Source of the DNA: an uncultured Polymorphobacter sp.
GTDB taxonomy: Bacteria; Pseudomonadota; Alphaproteobacteria; Sphingomonadales; Sphingomonadaceae
Assembly (NCBI GenBank): GCA_937871645.1
Contig: CALMPZ010000585.1
Span: 1 to 10,683 of the forward strand
Length of the DNA: 10,683 bases
Reading direction: 5' to 3'
Numbering within the stretch: position 1 is the first letter of the stretch; each line of letters opens with the position of its first letter. This document shows positions 1 through 6,563 of this stretch, piece after piece. The notes below the pieces were generated by a model. That model saw only the letters and a list, made by a program, of their open reading frames with translations, was not told the DNA's origin and ran no database searches. The translations under genes were made by a program, and so were the position numbers.

Positions 1-120
1 GATGTACTCGCCGAGCACGCCGGTCACGAGGAGCTGCACGCTGAAGAGGAACGAGACGAGGACGACCGTGGTCGTCCAGCCCGGCACGGTGTGGCCGATG
101 AGGAACGTGATGACCGCCGC
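1..120 (-). CDS. Family-2 glycosyltransferase, C-terminal membrane tail (fragment, foreign to the operon)
   Basis: Reading the minus strand from 120 to 1 gives 40 codons without a stop. They include the motif HTVPGWTTTVVLVSFLF followed by QLLVTGVLGEYI. This matches the second transmembrane helix and GEY(I/L)GRIY-type ending of polyprenyl-phosphate sugar transferases of the GtrB/DPM1-like GT2 group, where a PGW(T/A)S turn precedes the last helix and LG(V/I)(I/L)GEY follows. The catalytic domain is absent: going upstream in this frame, similarity stops at about 120, where dxr begins in a different frame. The gene would continue leftward outside the window. All six leucines use CTC, whereas dxr and the other genes mix CTG, CTC and others, which hints at a different origin. 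What is seen is the motif; membership of GT2 is recalled family knowledge; substrate and donor cannot be told. A GT2 tail is not expected next to dxr. Confidence 0.6.
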
Positions 121-124
121 CGTC
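112..124. other. Apparent chimeric junction between dxr and a GT2 gene
   Basis: On the minus strand, good DXR sequence ends with RDVLDALD (last codon 122-124). The next codons in that frame give a His/Arg/Pro-rich string unlike any DXR. In a different frame, good glycosyltransferase sequence begins at 120. The changeover therefore falls within about ten bases. No insertion-sequence end, target duplication or attachment site is visible there. A misjoined contig end or a real rearrangement would look the same from sequence alone. Confidence 0.6.
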
Positions 125-1189
125 GAGCGCGTCGAGAACGTCGCGCACCAGCGCGGCGATATCGAGGAAGCCGATTTCGCCGGCGAGGAAGGCGGCGACC
201 GCCACCTCGTTGGCGGCGTTGAGCGCCGTCGGCATCGCGCCACCAGTGCGCAGTGCATCCCACGCCAGACCGAGCGCGGGAAAGCGTTCAAGATCAGGCT
301 CTTCGAACTCGAGCTTGCCGATTTCAGCGAGGTTGAGCCGCTTGCACGGCGTCGCCATGCGTTCGGGGTGCGCCAGCGTATAGGCAATCGGCGTGCGCAT
401 GTCGGGCGTGCCGAGCTGCGCCAGTACCGAGCCGTCGATGTATTCGACGAAGCTGTGCACCACCGATTGCGGGTGGACGATGACCCCGAGCTGGTCGGCG
501 CTGACCGGGAACAGGTGATGCGCCTCGATCAGTTCAAGGCCCTTGTTCATCATCGTCGCCGAATCGACCGAAATCTTGGCGCCCATGGACCATACCGGAT
601 GGTTGCACGCCTGCCCCGGTGTTGCCGCGCGCATCGCCTCGACCGAGGCCTTGCGGAACGGCCCGCCGCTCGCCGTCAGGATGACGCGCGCAACGCGTTC
701 GGGATGGTCGTGATCGAAGATCTGGTAGATCGCATTGTGTTCGGAATCGACCGGCAGCAAGCGGGCGCCCGACTGGCGCGCTGCCGCAGTGACGATATCG
801 CCCGCACAGACCAGGCTTTCCTTGTTGGCAAGCGCGATCACCGCGCCACGCCGGACGGCAGCGAGCGTCGGCGCGAGGCCGGCCGCACCGACAATCGCCG
901 ACATGACGATATCGGCAGGCCGTTCGGCGGCTTCGACCAGCGCTGCCTTGCCGCTGGCAACCGCGATGCCGCTGCCGGAAAGTGCCGCCTTGAGGTCTTG
1001 ATAGGCACCGTGGTCACCGACTACCGCCAGTTCGGCGTTGCAGGCGCGTGCAATCGCCGCCAGCGCGACAGCGTCGGTATTGGCGGTGACGGCGTGGACG
1101 TGCCAGTCGTCGGGCGCACGGCCGATCAGGTCGAGCGTCGACTGGCCGACCGAACCGGTGGCGCCCAAGATGGTGATGCCGCGGCTCAT
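122..1189 (-). CDS. dxr: 1-deoxy-D-xylulose-5-phosphate reductoisomerase, C-terminally interrupted
   Basis: DXR (IspC) converts 1-deoxy-D-xylulose 5-phosphate to 2-C-methyl-D-erythritol 4-phosphate with NADPH and a divalent metal. This is the first committed step of the cytosolic MEP isoprenoid pathway that feeds the uppS product upstream. The first 356 residues are visible. They contain the NADPH-binding GATGSVGQSTLDLI (residues 9-22), ALANKESLV (119-127), and metal-ligand candidates D148 and E150 in PVDSEHNA. TASGGPFR (residues 172-179), HPVWSMGAKISVDSATMMNKG with E219 just after, and VHPQSVVHSFVEY follow. The start ATG at 1189 overlaps the cdsA stop (ATGA), so translation is probably coupled. 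Family members are usually about 385-400 residues, so roughly 30 C-terminal residues of the helical domain are missing. The frame has no stop before the window edge but is not DXR-like beyond 122. Identity is very secure; whether the gene is truly broken in the organism is not known. Confidence 0.93.
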
Positions 1190-2013
1190 CCGGCGAGCCC
1201 CAGCGCTGCGGTGCCAACGGCTGCGACCACCGCCACCGGCACCAGCCCGTCGAGCCGGTCGAGGATGCCGCCGTGACCGGGGAGCAAATTCCCCGAGTCC
1301 TTGACGCCGACGCGGCGCTTGAGCCAGCTTTCGTAGAAGTCGCCGGCCTGCGCCACGACCGCGAGCACCGGCGCCAGCGCGACGAGCCACAGCACCGGCA
1401 CCGGTGGTACGTCAATGCGGCCATCAAGCAACCCATAGACAAGCCAGATCGTCAGCGCCGAACCGGCCATGCCGCCGATCAGTCCGGCCCAGGTCTTGTT
1501 GGGGCTGATCGCCGGCGCCAGCTTCGGGCCGCCAATCGCGCGCCCCGAAAAATAGGCAAAGATATCGGTCGCCCAGACAGTCACCAGTGTCAGCAAGGTC
1601 AAAGCCAGCCCATATTGCGTGCCGCGCAGCCAGATCAGCGCGATCGCCGGCATACCTGCATAGAGCAGCCCTATCGCAACCCAGCTTGCCCGCGCCTGAA
1701 CGTATGGCCGTGCGCCAAGGCCCAAAATCCCTGCACCGGTGGCGAGCGCGGCAATCGCCATCAGCGGCTGGCCGATGATGGTCAGCATGACGCTGCCCGC
1801 CAGCACGACCAGACCGGCGAGCCGCAGCCCGCGCGGCAAGCGGAACATTTGCGCCCATTCGGCAAACATCAGCAGCACCGCCACGGCGACCAGCGCCCCG
1901 AAGCCGAAGCCGCCCGCCCAGAGCGCCGCCAGCGCCACGACAATCAGCAGCACGCCGACAACGACGCGCGCGCCAAGTTGCGACGTCGCGGCCACTGCCT
2001 CAGATGCCGCCAT
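1186..2013 (-). CDS. cdsA: Phosphatidate cytidylyltransferase (CDP-diacylglycerol synthase)
   Basis: CdsA is an inner-membrane enzyme that makes CDP-diacylglycerol from CTP and phosphatidic acid, the branch point for phosphatidylglycerol, cardiolipin and phosphatidylethanolamine. The 275-residue protein is mostly hydrophobic helices (for example residues 13-50 and 60-100). It ends with the CDP-alcohol cytidylyltransferase signature at about residues 229-255: SWLKRRVGVKDSGN, then LLPGHGGILDRLD, with the conserved K, D, H-G-G and D-R-x-D. WATDIFAYFSGRAIGGPKLA and SPNKTWAG are further family motifs. I chose the ATG at 2013, giving [14 protein letters not shown], which overlaps the uppS stop by 14 bp. 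A GTG at 1995 in the same frame would remove the overlap and is an alternative. No strong Shine-Dalgarno is seen, consistent with coupling to uppS. The stop overlaps the dxr start by 4 bp. Confidence 0.96.
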   Translation of the reverse strand: MAASEAVAATSQLGARVVVGVLLIVVALAALWAGGFGFGALVAVAVLLMFAEWAQMFRLPRGLRLAGLVVLAGSVMLTIIGQPLMAIAALATGAGILGLGARPYVQARASWVAIGLLYAGMPAIALIWLRGTQYGLALTLLTLVTVWATDIFAYFSGRAIGGPKLAPAISPNKTWAGLIGGMAGSALTIWLVYGLLDGRIDVPPVPVLWLVALAPVLAVVAQAGDFYESWLKRRVGVKDSGNLLPGHGGILDRLDGLVPVAVVAAVGTAALGLAG

Positions 2014-2767
2014 AGCGCCGTTCGCGCGTCGCGAACTCGGCGAGCGCCGCCGCCAGCGACGCGGTATCGAAATCAGGCCAGAGCTGGTCGGTGAACACCA
2101 GTTCGGCATAGGCCGCCTGCCACAGCAGGAAGTTCGACAGCCGCTGTTCGCCGCTGGTGCGGATCACCAAGTCTGGCGGCGGCAGGTCGGCGGTGTCGAG
2201 ACGCTTGTCGATCAGCGCGGCGTCAATCGTCGTCGCATCGAGCCGACCGGCAGCGACGTCGGCGGCAATCGACTGCATCGCGCGGACAATCTCATCCTGC
2301 GCGCCGTAGTTGAGCGCGATGACCAAAGTCAGCCCGGTGTTGAGCCGCGTGCGTTCAGCCGAGCTTTCAAGCAGCTCGACAAGATCGGGATTGAGCCGGC
2401 GATATTCGCCGATGAAGCGCAGCCGGACGTTGTTCTTGTGCAGCGTGCCGATTTCGCTGCGCAGGTAATGGCGCAGCAAACCCATCAAATCATTGACTTC
2501 GTCTTCGGGGCGCTTGGCGTTCTCGGTCGAAAACGCGAACAGCGTCAGCACTTCGATGCCGAGCGTCGGGGCGCCTTCGACGGTGCGCCGCACCGCCTCG
2601 ATGCCCTGGCGGTGGCCGGCAATGCGCGGCAGGCGGCGCGCCTTGGCCCAGCGGCCGTTACCATCCATGATGATCGCGACATGGCGCGGCACGGCACCGC
2701 CGCCCGACGGCGTTGCAGCAACGGGTGCCGCGCTGGGCACCGGCACGATGCGCGGGCGCAGGCTCAC
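2000..2767 (-). CDS. uppS: Isoprenyl transferase / undecaprenyl diphosphate synthase
   Basis: UppS (cis-prenyltransferase) condenses isopentenyl diphosphate onto farnesyl diphosphate to make the C55 lipid carrier for peptidoglycan and other envelope glycans; it is cytosolic, peripheral to the membrane. The 255-residue protein has [13 protein letters not shown] with catalytic D35, [16 protein letters not shown], and the C-terminal signature [19 protein letters not shown]203, R209 and E222 occupy the substrate-binding positions. Oddity: the Trp that normally follows FSxEN (position 84 here, matching W75 of E. coli by my alignment) is Ala. About 28 residues precede the first motif, some ten more than in E. 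coli, and are Pro/Ala-rich. The start is GTG at 2767, interlocked with the frr stop (GTGA); AAGGAA within the frr end is a plausible ribosome site. Function assignment is secure; whether chain length is C55 or shorter is inferred. Confidence 0.95.
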   Translation of the reverse strand: MSLRPRIVPVPSAAPVAATPSGGGAVPRHVAIIMDGNGRWAKARRLPRIAGHRQGIEAVRRTVEGAPTLGIEVLTLFAFSTENAKRPEDEVNDLMGLLRHYLRSEIGTLHKNNVRLRFIGEYRRLNPDLVELLESSAERTRLNTGLTLVIALNYGAQDEIVRAMQSIAADVAAGRLDATTIDAALIDKRLDTADLPPPDLVIRTSGEQRLSNFLLWQAAYAELVFTDQLWPDFDTASLAAALAEFATRERRYGGI

Positions 2768-3333
2768 TTGCCGAGGATTTCCTTTTCCTTTGCCGCGGCC
2801 GCGATGTCGATGTCGGCGACGGCCTTGTCGGTCAGCTTCTGGACTTCGCCTTCGTTGCGCTTCTGATCGTCCTGGTTGATCTGGCCCTTCTTTTCGGCCG
2901 CCTTGAGCGTTTCCATGCCGTCGCGGCGGACGTTGCGCACTGCGATGCGGGCCTTTTCGGCGTACTGGTTGGCCAGCTTGGCGAGTTCCTTGCGGCGCTC
3001 CTCGGTCAGGTCGGGAATCGGCAGGCGCAACGTCGTGCCATCGGTAATCGGATTGAGCCCGAGACCGGCCGACCGGATGGCCTTTTCGACCATCTGGACG
3101 TTCGACTTGTCCCAGACCTGCACCGACAGCATGCGCGGCTCGGGTGCGGTCACCGTCGCCACCTGGACCAGCGGCATATGCGCGCCGTACACCTCGACCG
3201 TCACCGGATCGAGCAGCGACACCGTGGCGCGGCCCGTGCGCAGGCCAACCAGATCGCTTTTGAAGGCATCGAGCGCGCCATGCATGCGGCGGTCAATATC
3301 GGCCTTGAAGCCGGCGGGATCAAAATCAGCCAT
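2764..3333 (-). CDS. frr: Ribosome recycling factor
   Basis: RRF, together with EF-G, splits the post-termination ribosome into subunits in the cytosol. The protein has 189 residues against the usual ~185, beginning [21 protein letters not shown]. The tRNA-mimic domain I/II pattern is clear: [15 protein letters not shown] near residue 30, the domain II region around [10 protein letters not shown], then [24 protein letters not shown] and the long helix with RNVRRDGME (about residues 133-141). A Lys-rich C-terminus ends in KEKEILGK. The ATG at 3333 lies only 2 nt after the pyrH stop (TAG 3336-3338), and its own stop interlocks with the GTG of uppS. It therefore sits within a tightly coupled translational unit with pyrH and uppS, the order seen in many proteobacteria. 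Confidence 0.97.
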   Translation of the reverse strand: MADFDPAGFKADIDRRMHGALDAFKSDLVGLRTGRATVSLLDPVTVEVYGAHMPLVQVATVTAPEPRMLSVQVWDKSNVQMVEKAIRSAGLGLNPITDGTTLRLPIPDLTEERRKELAKLANQYAEKARIAVRNVRRDGMETLKAAEKKGQINQDDQKRNEGEVQKLTDKAVADIDIAAAAKEKEILGK

Positions 3334-3335
3334 GT

Positions 3336-4109
3336 CTATTTCCCGGATTTGCCTGTTGACTTGCCCGCAGCCTTGGCCGGCGCTTTACCGGGCTTGTCGC
3401 CGACGGTCGTCGAAACGCCCTGCCCCTTGAGCACCTTGGCGAGGTTGCCCTGTTCGCGGATGTTGAACACCACGATCGGTATCCCGTTGTCACGGCACAG
3501 CGCCACGGCGCTCGCATCCATGACTTTAAGATCGTCGCTCAGCACCTTCGAAAAGCTCAGGCTTTCGTAACGCTTGGCGGTCGCGACCTGTTTGGGGTCG
3601 GCGTCATAGACACCGTCGACGCTGGTGCCCTTGAACAGCGCGTCGCAGCCCATTTCGGCGGCGCGCAAGGCGGCGGCGGTATCGGTGGTGAAGAACGGAT
3701 TGCCGGTGCCGGCGGCGAAAATCACCACGCGGCCCTTGCTCATGTGGCGCTCGGCACGGCGGCGGATATAGGGTTCGCACACCGTCGCCATCGGGATCGC
3801 CGACTGGACGCGGGTATCGACGCCGGCGCGTTCGAGCGCGTTCTGCACCGCGAGCGCGTTCATGACCGTGGCGAGCATGCCCATATAATCGGCGCTGGCG
3901 CGGTCGAAGCCCTTGGCGGCGGCCGCCAGCCCGCGGAAGATGTTGCCGCCACCAACGACGAGGCAGAGTTCAAAGCCGGCGTCGCGGGCGCGTTTGACTT
4001 CACCGGCAATGCGGTCGGTTTCGGCGGTGTCGATGCCGAACTGGCCCGAGCCCATCAGGGCCTCGCCGGACAATTTGAGCAGGATGCGTTTAAACGCTGG
4101 CCGCGCCAT
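3336..4109 (-). CDS. pyrH: Uridylate (UMP) kinase
   Basis: PyrH phosphorylates UMP to UDP with ATP. It is a hexameric bacterial enzyme of the amino-acid-kinase fold, feeding RNA, DNA and UDP-sugar synthesis. Visible motifs: [13 protein letters not shown] at residues 8-20, [54 protein letters not shown] and [21 protein letters not shown] chose the ATG at 4109 (MARPAFKR), which fits the family N-terminus. A GTG at 4121 is in frame, but it abuts the purine-rich ribosome site directly, so it is unlikely. The 257-residue protein is longer than E. coli PyrH (241) because of a C-terminal tail of about 19 residues after VSTTVGD, rich in Lys, Ala and Gly (six Lys). The tail is probably disordered and of unknown role. 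A 114-nt spacer with a strong hairpin separates it from tsf; frr follows after 2 nt. Confidence 0.96.
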   Translation of the reverse strand: MARPAFKRILLKLSGEALMGSGQFGIDTAETDRIAGEVKRARDAGFELCLVVGGGNIFRGLAAAAKGFDRASADYMGMLATVMNALAVQNALERAGVDTRVQSAIPMATVCEPYIRRRAERHMSKGRVVIFAAGTGNPFFTTDTAAALRAAEMGCDALFKGTSVDGVYDADPKQVATAKRYESLSFSKVLSDDLKVMDASAVALCRDNGIPIVVFNIREQGNLAKVLKGQGVSTTVGDKPGKAPAKAAGKSTGKSGK

Positions 4110-4121
4110 GATGTTCGACAC

Positions 4122-4128
4122 CCTTCCC
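4122..4128 (-). promoter_or_regulatory. Purine-rich ribosome binding site that decides the pyrH start
   Basis: On the minus strand the sequence GGGAAGG ends directly against an in-frame GTG (4121-4119) and lies 12 nt before the ATG at 4109. A ribosome site with zero spacing is not usable, so the ATG is preferred even though 12 nt is a little long. Confidence 0.45.
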
Positions 4129-4183
4129 GCTACTTCGCCAATCCGGAACTTTGCCCGGTCATTACGGTCACCATAACCAGCCC

Positions 4184-4213
4184 CTCCCCGGCTGCCAAGC
4201 GGCAGCCGGGGAG
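4184..4213 (-). terminator. Strong 13-bp hairpin after tsf (partial terminator or processing/stability element)
   Basis: A perfect 13-bp inverted repeat, CTCCCCGGCTGCC and GGCAGCCGGGGAG, closes a 4-nt loop in the 114-nt spacer between tsf and pyrH, starting 10 nt after the tsf stop. No run of T follows on either strand, so a classical intrinsic terminator is unlikely. It may act as a pause site, weak terminator or 3' stabiliser that lets tsf be expressed above the downstream enzyme genes. The structure is seen; the role is inferred. Confidence 0.5.
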
Positions 4214-4223
4214 AAGTTGCAGG

Positions 4224-5150
4224 TCAGGCGCCGGCAGCAGCCGCGACTTCGGCTGCGAAGTCGCTGGCTTCGCGCTCGATGCCTTCACCGAGCTGGAAGC
4301 GTTCGAACGCCTTGAGCGTGATCGGTGTGCCGGCGGCCTTGGCGGCAGCGGCCACGACGTCGCCGACCTTGGTCTTGCCGTCGATGACGAACACCTGCGT
4401 CAGCAGCGCGTTTTCCTGCGCGTATTTGCGGACGCCGCCTTCGATCATCTTTTCGATGATGTCGGCGGGCTTGCCCGAACCGGCAGCCTTTTCGCGGGCG
4501 ATCGAACGCTCGCGCTCGACAATCGCCGGGTCGAGGCCTTCAACATCGAGCGCCAGCGGATTGGCGGCGGCGATGTGCATGGCGATCTGCTTGCCGAGCG
4601 CTTCGAGCACGTCCGCCGGTGCCGCCGATTCGAGACCGACGAGCACGCCGATCTTGCCGAGGCCCGACACGGTGGCGTTGTGGATGTACGAGGTCACGAC
4701 GCCTTGCGCCACTTCGACGATACCGGCGCGGCGCAGCGACTGGTTTTCACCGATCGTGGCGATGTTGTGCGTCAGCCGGTCGTGCACGCTGCCATCGCTT
4801 TCGGGATAGCTGGCGGCGAGCAGTGCCGCGACATCGGTGCCCTGCGCCACGGCGATGTCGGTGACGATGCGGACAAAGTCCTGGAACTGGGCGTTCTTGG
4901 CAACGAAATCGGTTTCCGAATTGACTTCGACAACCGCGCCGCGATTGCCCGCAACAACGACGCCGACGAGACCTTCGGCGGCAGTGCGGCCGGCCTTCTT
5001 CGCGGCCGAGGCGAGACCCTTGGCGCGCAGCCAGTCGATCGCCGCTTCGAAGTCGCCGGCGGTTTCGTTCAGGGCCTTCTTGCAGTCCATCATGCCGGCG
5101 CCGGTGCGGTCGCGCAGCTCCTTGACCATCGTTGCAGTGATCTCAGCCAT
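4224..5150 (-). CDS. tsf: Translation elongation factor Ts
   Basis: EF-Ts is the cytosolic guanine-nucleotide exchange factor that recycles EF-Tu from GDP to GTP. The 308-residue protein begins [19 protein letters not shown] followed by [18 protein letters not shown], the first EF-Ts signature in the UBA-like domain. It then has [14 protein letters not shown], the second signature, with the core TDFVAKN that contacts EF-Tu. The dimerisation/core subdomains follow ([10 protein letters not shown], and [11 protein letters not shown] near the C-terminus). Length agrees with alphaproteobacterial EF-Ts. The ATG at 5150 has a good ribosome site, AGGAG, 6 nt upstream; the frame stays open further upstream but that extension lies in the rpsB-tsf spacer and is not family-like. 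It follows rpsB after about 100 nt containing a GC hairpin, the widespread rpsB-tsf pairing. Confidence 0.97.
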   Translation of the reverse strand: MAEITATMVKELRDRTGAGMMDCKKALNETAGDFEAAIDWLRAKGLASAAKKAGRTAAEGLVGVVVAGNRGAVVEVNSETDFVAKNAQFQDFVRIVTDIAVAQGTDVAALLAASYPESDGSVHDRLTHNIATIGENQSLRRAGIVEVAQGVVTSYIHNATVSGLGKIGVLVGLESAAPADVLEALGKQIAMHIAAANPLALDVEGLDPAIVERERSIAREKAAGSGKPADIIEKMIEGGVRKYAQENALLTQVFVIDGKTKVGDVVAAAAKAAGTPITLKAFERFQLGEGIEREASDFAAEVAAAAGA

Positions 5151-5181
5151 GATTGGCTCCTCATGTTTGGCGGTGTTGAAC

Positions 5182-5211
5182 AAAGGGCCGGTGTGAACAC
5201 CGGCCCCCTTT
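5182..5211 (-). terminator. rpsB-tsf intergenic hairpin (attenuator or intrinsic terminator candidate)
   Basis: A 9-bp GC stem, GGGCCGGTG paired with CACCGGCCC (5185-5193 and 5198-5206), closes a 4-nt loop. Flanking AAA and TTT can extend it across a 2-nt bulge. On the minus strand it is followed by TTTGTT, a weak U-rich tail. Its position between rpsB and tsf suggests partial termination that sets the S2 to EF-Ts ratio. The spacing to the tsf ribosome site (5157-5161) is about 20 nt, so it should not block initiation directly. Confidence 0.5.
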
Positions 5212-5251
5212 CCCGACTGACTAAGACGGGCATATTCAATGGGCGATGCAG

Positions 5252-6091
5252 TTAGTCTGCAGCAGGTGCTTCGACAGCAGCAGCTTCGTCGGCAATGGCT
5301 TCGGCCATCGTCGCGGGCGCTGACTCTTCGATCACCGGTGCGGTGAACACCGGCTCGACCGGCTGCACTTCGAGCGCACCGATATCGATGCCCTGCTCGG
5401 CCTGGCGGCCACGGCGGGCGTCGAGGATCGTGTCGGCAATCGCGTTGCAATAGAGCAGGATGGCGCGGCTGGCGTCATCGTTGCCCGGTACCGGGAAAGC
5501 GATGCCGCTCGGATCGGTGTTGGTGTCGAGGATGGCGACGACCGGGATACCCAGGACGTTGGCTTCCTTGATCGCCAGCTCTTCCTTGTTGACGTCGATG
5601 ACGAAGATCACATCGGGCAGGCCGTTCATGTCGCGGATACCGCCGAGCGACAGCTCGAACTTGTCGCGTTCGCGCGTCAGCTTGAGGATTTCCTTCTTGG
5701 TCAGGCCGTGCGTGTCGCCCGACAGCTGCTCTTCGAGCATCTTGAAGCGCTTGATCGAACCGCTGATGGTCTTCCAGTTGGTGAGCATGCCGCCCAGCCA
5801 GCGATGGTTGACGTAATATTGGCCCGAACGACGGGCGGCTTCGGCGATGGGGTCCTGCGCCTGGCGCTTGGTGCCGACGAACAGCACCTTGCCGCCGGCC
5901 GCAACCGTGGCGCGGGTGAAATCGAGCGCGCGCGCAAACAGCGGCACCGACTGCGACAGATCGATGATGTGAACACCGTTGCGATCGCCGAAAATATACG
6001 GCTTCATCTTCGGGTTCCAACGGTGAGTCTGGTGACCGAAGTGGGCGCCTGCTTCCAAAAGCTGCGCCATCGTGACGACGGGAGCCGCCAT
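5252..6091 (-). CDS. rpsB: 30S ribosomal protein S2
   Basis: S2 binds late to the 30S subunit and is needed for S1 docking. The 279-residue protein opens with [20 protein letters not shown] and continues [25 protein letters not shown], the S2 N-terminal pattern. [27 protein letters not shown] and the second S2 signature [20 protein letters not shown] follow, then [14 protein letters not shown]. It is longer than E. coli S2 (241 residues): an acidic Ala/Glu/Pro tail of about 35 residues follows the conserved core. Such tails occur in alphaproteobacterial S2 and are probably flexible. The ATG at 6091 has an excellent ribosome site, AAGGAG, 8 nt upstream. It is the first gene of the minus-strand cluster, with its own leader and candidate promoter to the right. 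Confidence 0.97.
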   Translation of the reverse strand: MAAPVVTMAQLLEAGAHFGHQTHRWNPKMKPYIFGDRNGVHIIDLSQSVPLFARALDFTRATVAAGGKVLFVGTKRQAQDPIAEAARRSGQYYVNHRWLGGMLTNWKTISGSIKRFKMLEEQLSGDTHGLTKKEILKLTRERDKFELSLGGIRDMNGLPDVIFVIDVNKEELAIKEANVLGIPVVAILDTNTDPSGIAFPVPGNDDASRAILLYCNAIADTILDARRGRQAEQGIDIGALEVQPVEPVFTAPVIEESAPATMAEAIADEAAAVEAPAAD

Positions 6092-6121
6092 AACCTATTC
6101 TCCTTATACCGGTTAATCCGC

Positions 6122-6187
6122 CGCAGAGGAGTATCGTGGGTCCAAAGCAAGTTTGAACTTCACGGCACCGGAAGGTTTCCCTCTGCG
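6122..6187 (-). ncRNA. Structured rpsB leader (possible S2 autoregulatory element)
   Basis: In the RNA of the minus strand, CGCAGAGG (complement of 6180-6187) pairs perfectly with CCTCTGCG (complement of 6122-6129), an 8-bp stem enclosing about 50 nt. Inside lie a short helix CGTG/CACG capped by the self-complementary AAGTTCAAACTT (6149-6160) and a GGAA-ACC-TTCC hairpin (6170-6180) that competes by one base with the outer stem. The fold lies between the candidate promoter and the rpsB ribosome site (6100-6105). S2 is known to repress its own mRNA in other proteobacteria; whether this leader does so is inference. Confidence 0.4.
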
Positions 6188-6201
6188 TGAGTGATGCGCG
6201 G

Positions 6202-6230
6202 CCTTTAGCGGGGGTTCGCCGCAAATGCAA
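6202..6230 (-). promoter_or_regulatory. rpsB: Candidate rpsB promoter
   Basis: On the minus strand TTGCAT (6225-6230) is followed after 17 nt by TAAAGG (6202-6207). These resemble the -35 and -10 boxes of a housekeeping sigma-70 promoter and would give a leader of about 100 nt. The -10 match is modest; the position just outside the folded leader and before the repeat pair supports it. Confidence 0.4.
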
Positions 6231-6239
6231 GCACCGCTT

Positions 6240-6293
6240 CCCCTCTCCCCCTGCGGGAGAGGGCGACTCGCCAACGGCGAGCGGGGTGAGGGG
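6240..6293 (+). repeat. REP-like palindromic element, copy 1
   Basis: This 54-bp element starts CCCCTCTCCCCCTGCGGGAG and ends GGGGTGAGGGG. It contains a 5' hairpin (CTCTCCC with GGGAGAG) and an inner hairpin CTCGCC-AAC-GGCGAG (6267-6281). The outer ends are also complementary with one mismatch. It is repeated in reverse orientation at 6327-6379. C-rich elements of this kind are scattered between genes in many proteobacteria. Confidence 0.8.
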
Positions 6294-6326
6294 TAAGTCG
6301 CGGCGGCCGGTGGTTCGCGTGGCCCA

Positions 6327-6379
6327 CCCCTCACCCGCTCAGCTGCGCTGAGTCGACCTCTCCCGCAGGGGGAGAGGGG
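6327..6379 (-). repeat. REP-like palindromic element, copy 2 (inverted)
   Basis: In reverse complement this 53-bp element matches copy 1 over both ends almost base for base. It differs in the inner hairpin, which reads CTCAGC-GCA-GCTGAG instead of CTCGCC-AAC-GGCGAG. The stem is kept by paired changes (G-C to A-T and C-G to G-C). The two copies face each other across 33 bp, the arrangement of a REP doublet (REPIN). No RAYT-type transposase gene is present in the window. Confidence 0.8.
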
Positions 6380-6496
6380 TAGAGGCACGGTGGGGATTTC
6401 CATTCTTCCACATGATGCTCGGTCCATCCGTCAATGCGCTTGCAGATGGATGTTTACGGCCGCAAGGTTCACCGCATCGCGCACCCCGTGTGTCGG

Positions 6497-6525
6497 TTGC
6501 ATGCTGCCCCTGTGCGGCCTAGACC
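6497..6525 (+). promoter_or_regulatory. Candidate promoter of the sulfatase gene
   Basis: TTGCAT (6497-6502) and TAGACC (6520-6525) are separated by 17 bp, about 40 bp before the sulfatase ATG. The -35 hexamer is the same as that proposed for rpsB. The -10 is a weak match, so this is only a candidate. The rest of 6380-6496 shows nothing I can name. Confidence 0.3.
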
Positions 6526-6563
6526 TTCATCGGGTCGTACTTACCGGATACAGGGGAATCATC

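Noticed and set aside
2..121. Simple frameshift at the end of dxr as the explanation for its broken C-terminus
   Set aside because: None of the minus-strand frames in 1-121 gives a DXR-like ending, whereas one gives a good glycosyltransferase tail. A single base error does not explain that.
2..1276. A 424-codon plus-strand open frame opposite dxr
   Set aside because: Antisense to strongly conserved DXR motifs; Arg-rich composition and no recognisable domain.
3744..5255. A 503-codon plus-strand open frame opposite pyrH and tsf
   Set aside because: Runs antisense across two core genes and through the hairpin spacer between them; composition typical of a shadow frame.
6240..6379. CRISPR array or intrinsic terminator
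   Set aside because: Only two copies, in opposite orientation, each palindromic, with one 33-bp spacer and no T run; this fits a REP doublet instead.
6423..6450. TCCATC ... GATGGA dyad upstream of the sulfatase as an operator
   Set aside because: Only six base pairs with a 16-bp spacer; such dyads are expected by chance in a region of this length.
6390..6563. Longer sulfatase N-terminus starting at GTG 6390
   Set aside because: The extra 58 residues have no family match and would bury the clear signal peptide that starts at the ATG at 6564, which has a good ribosome site.
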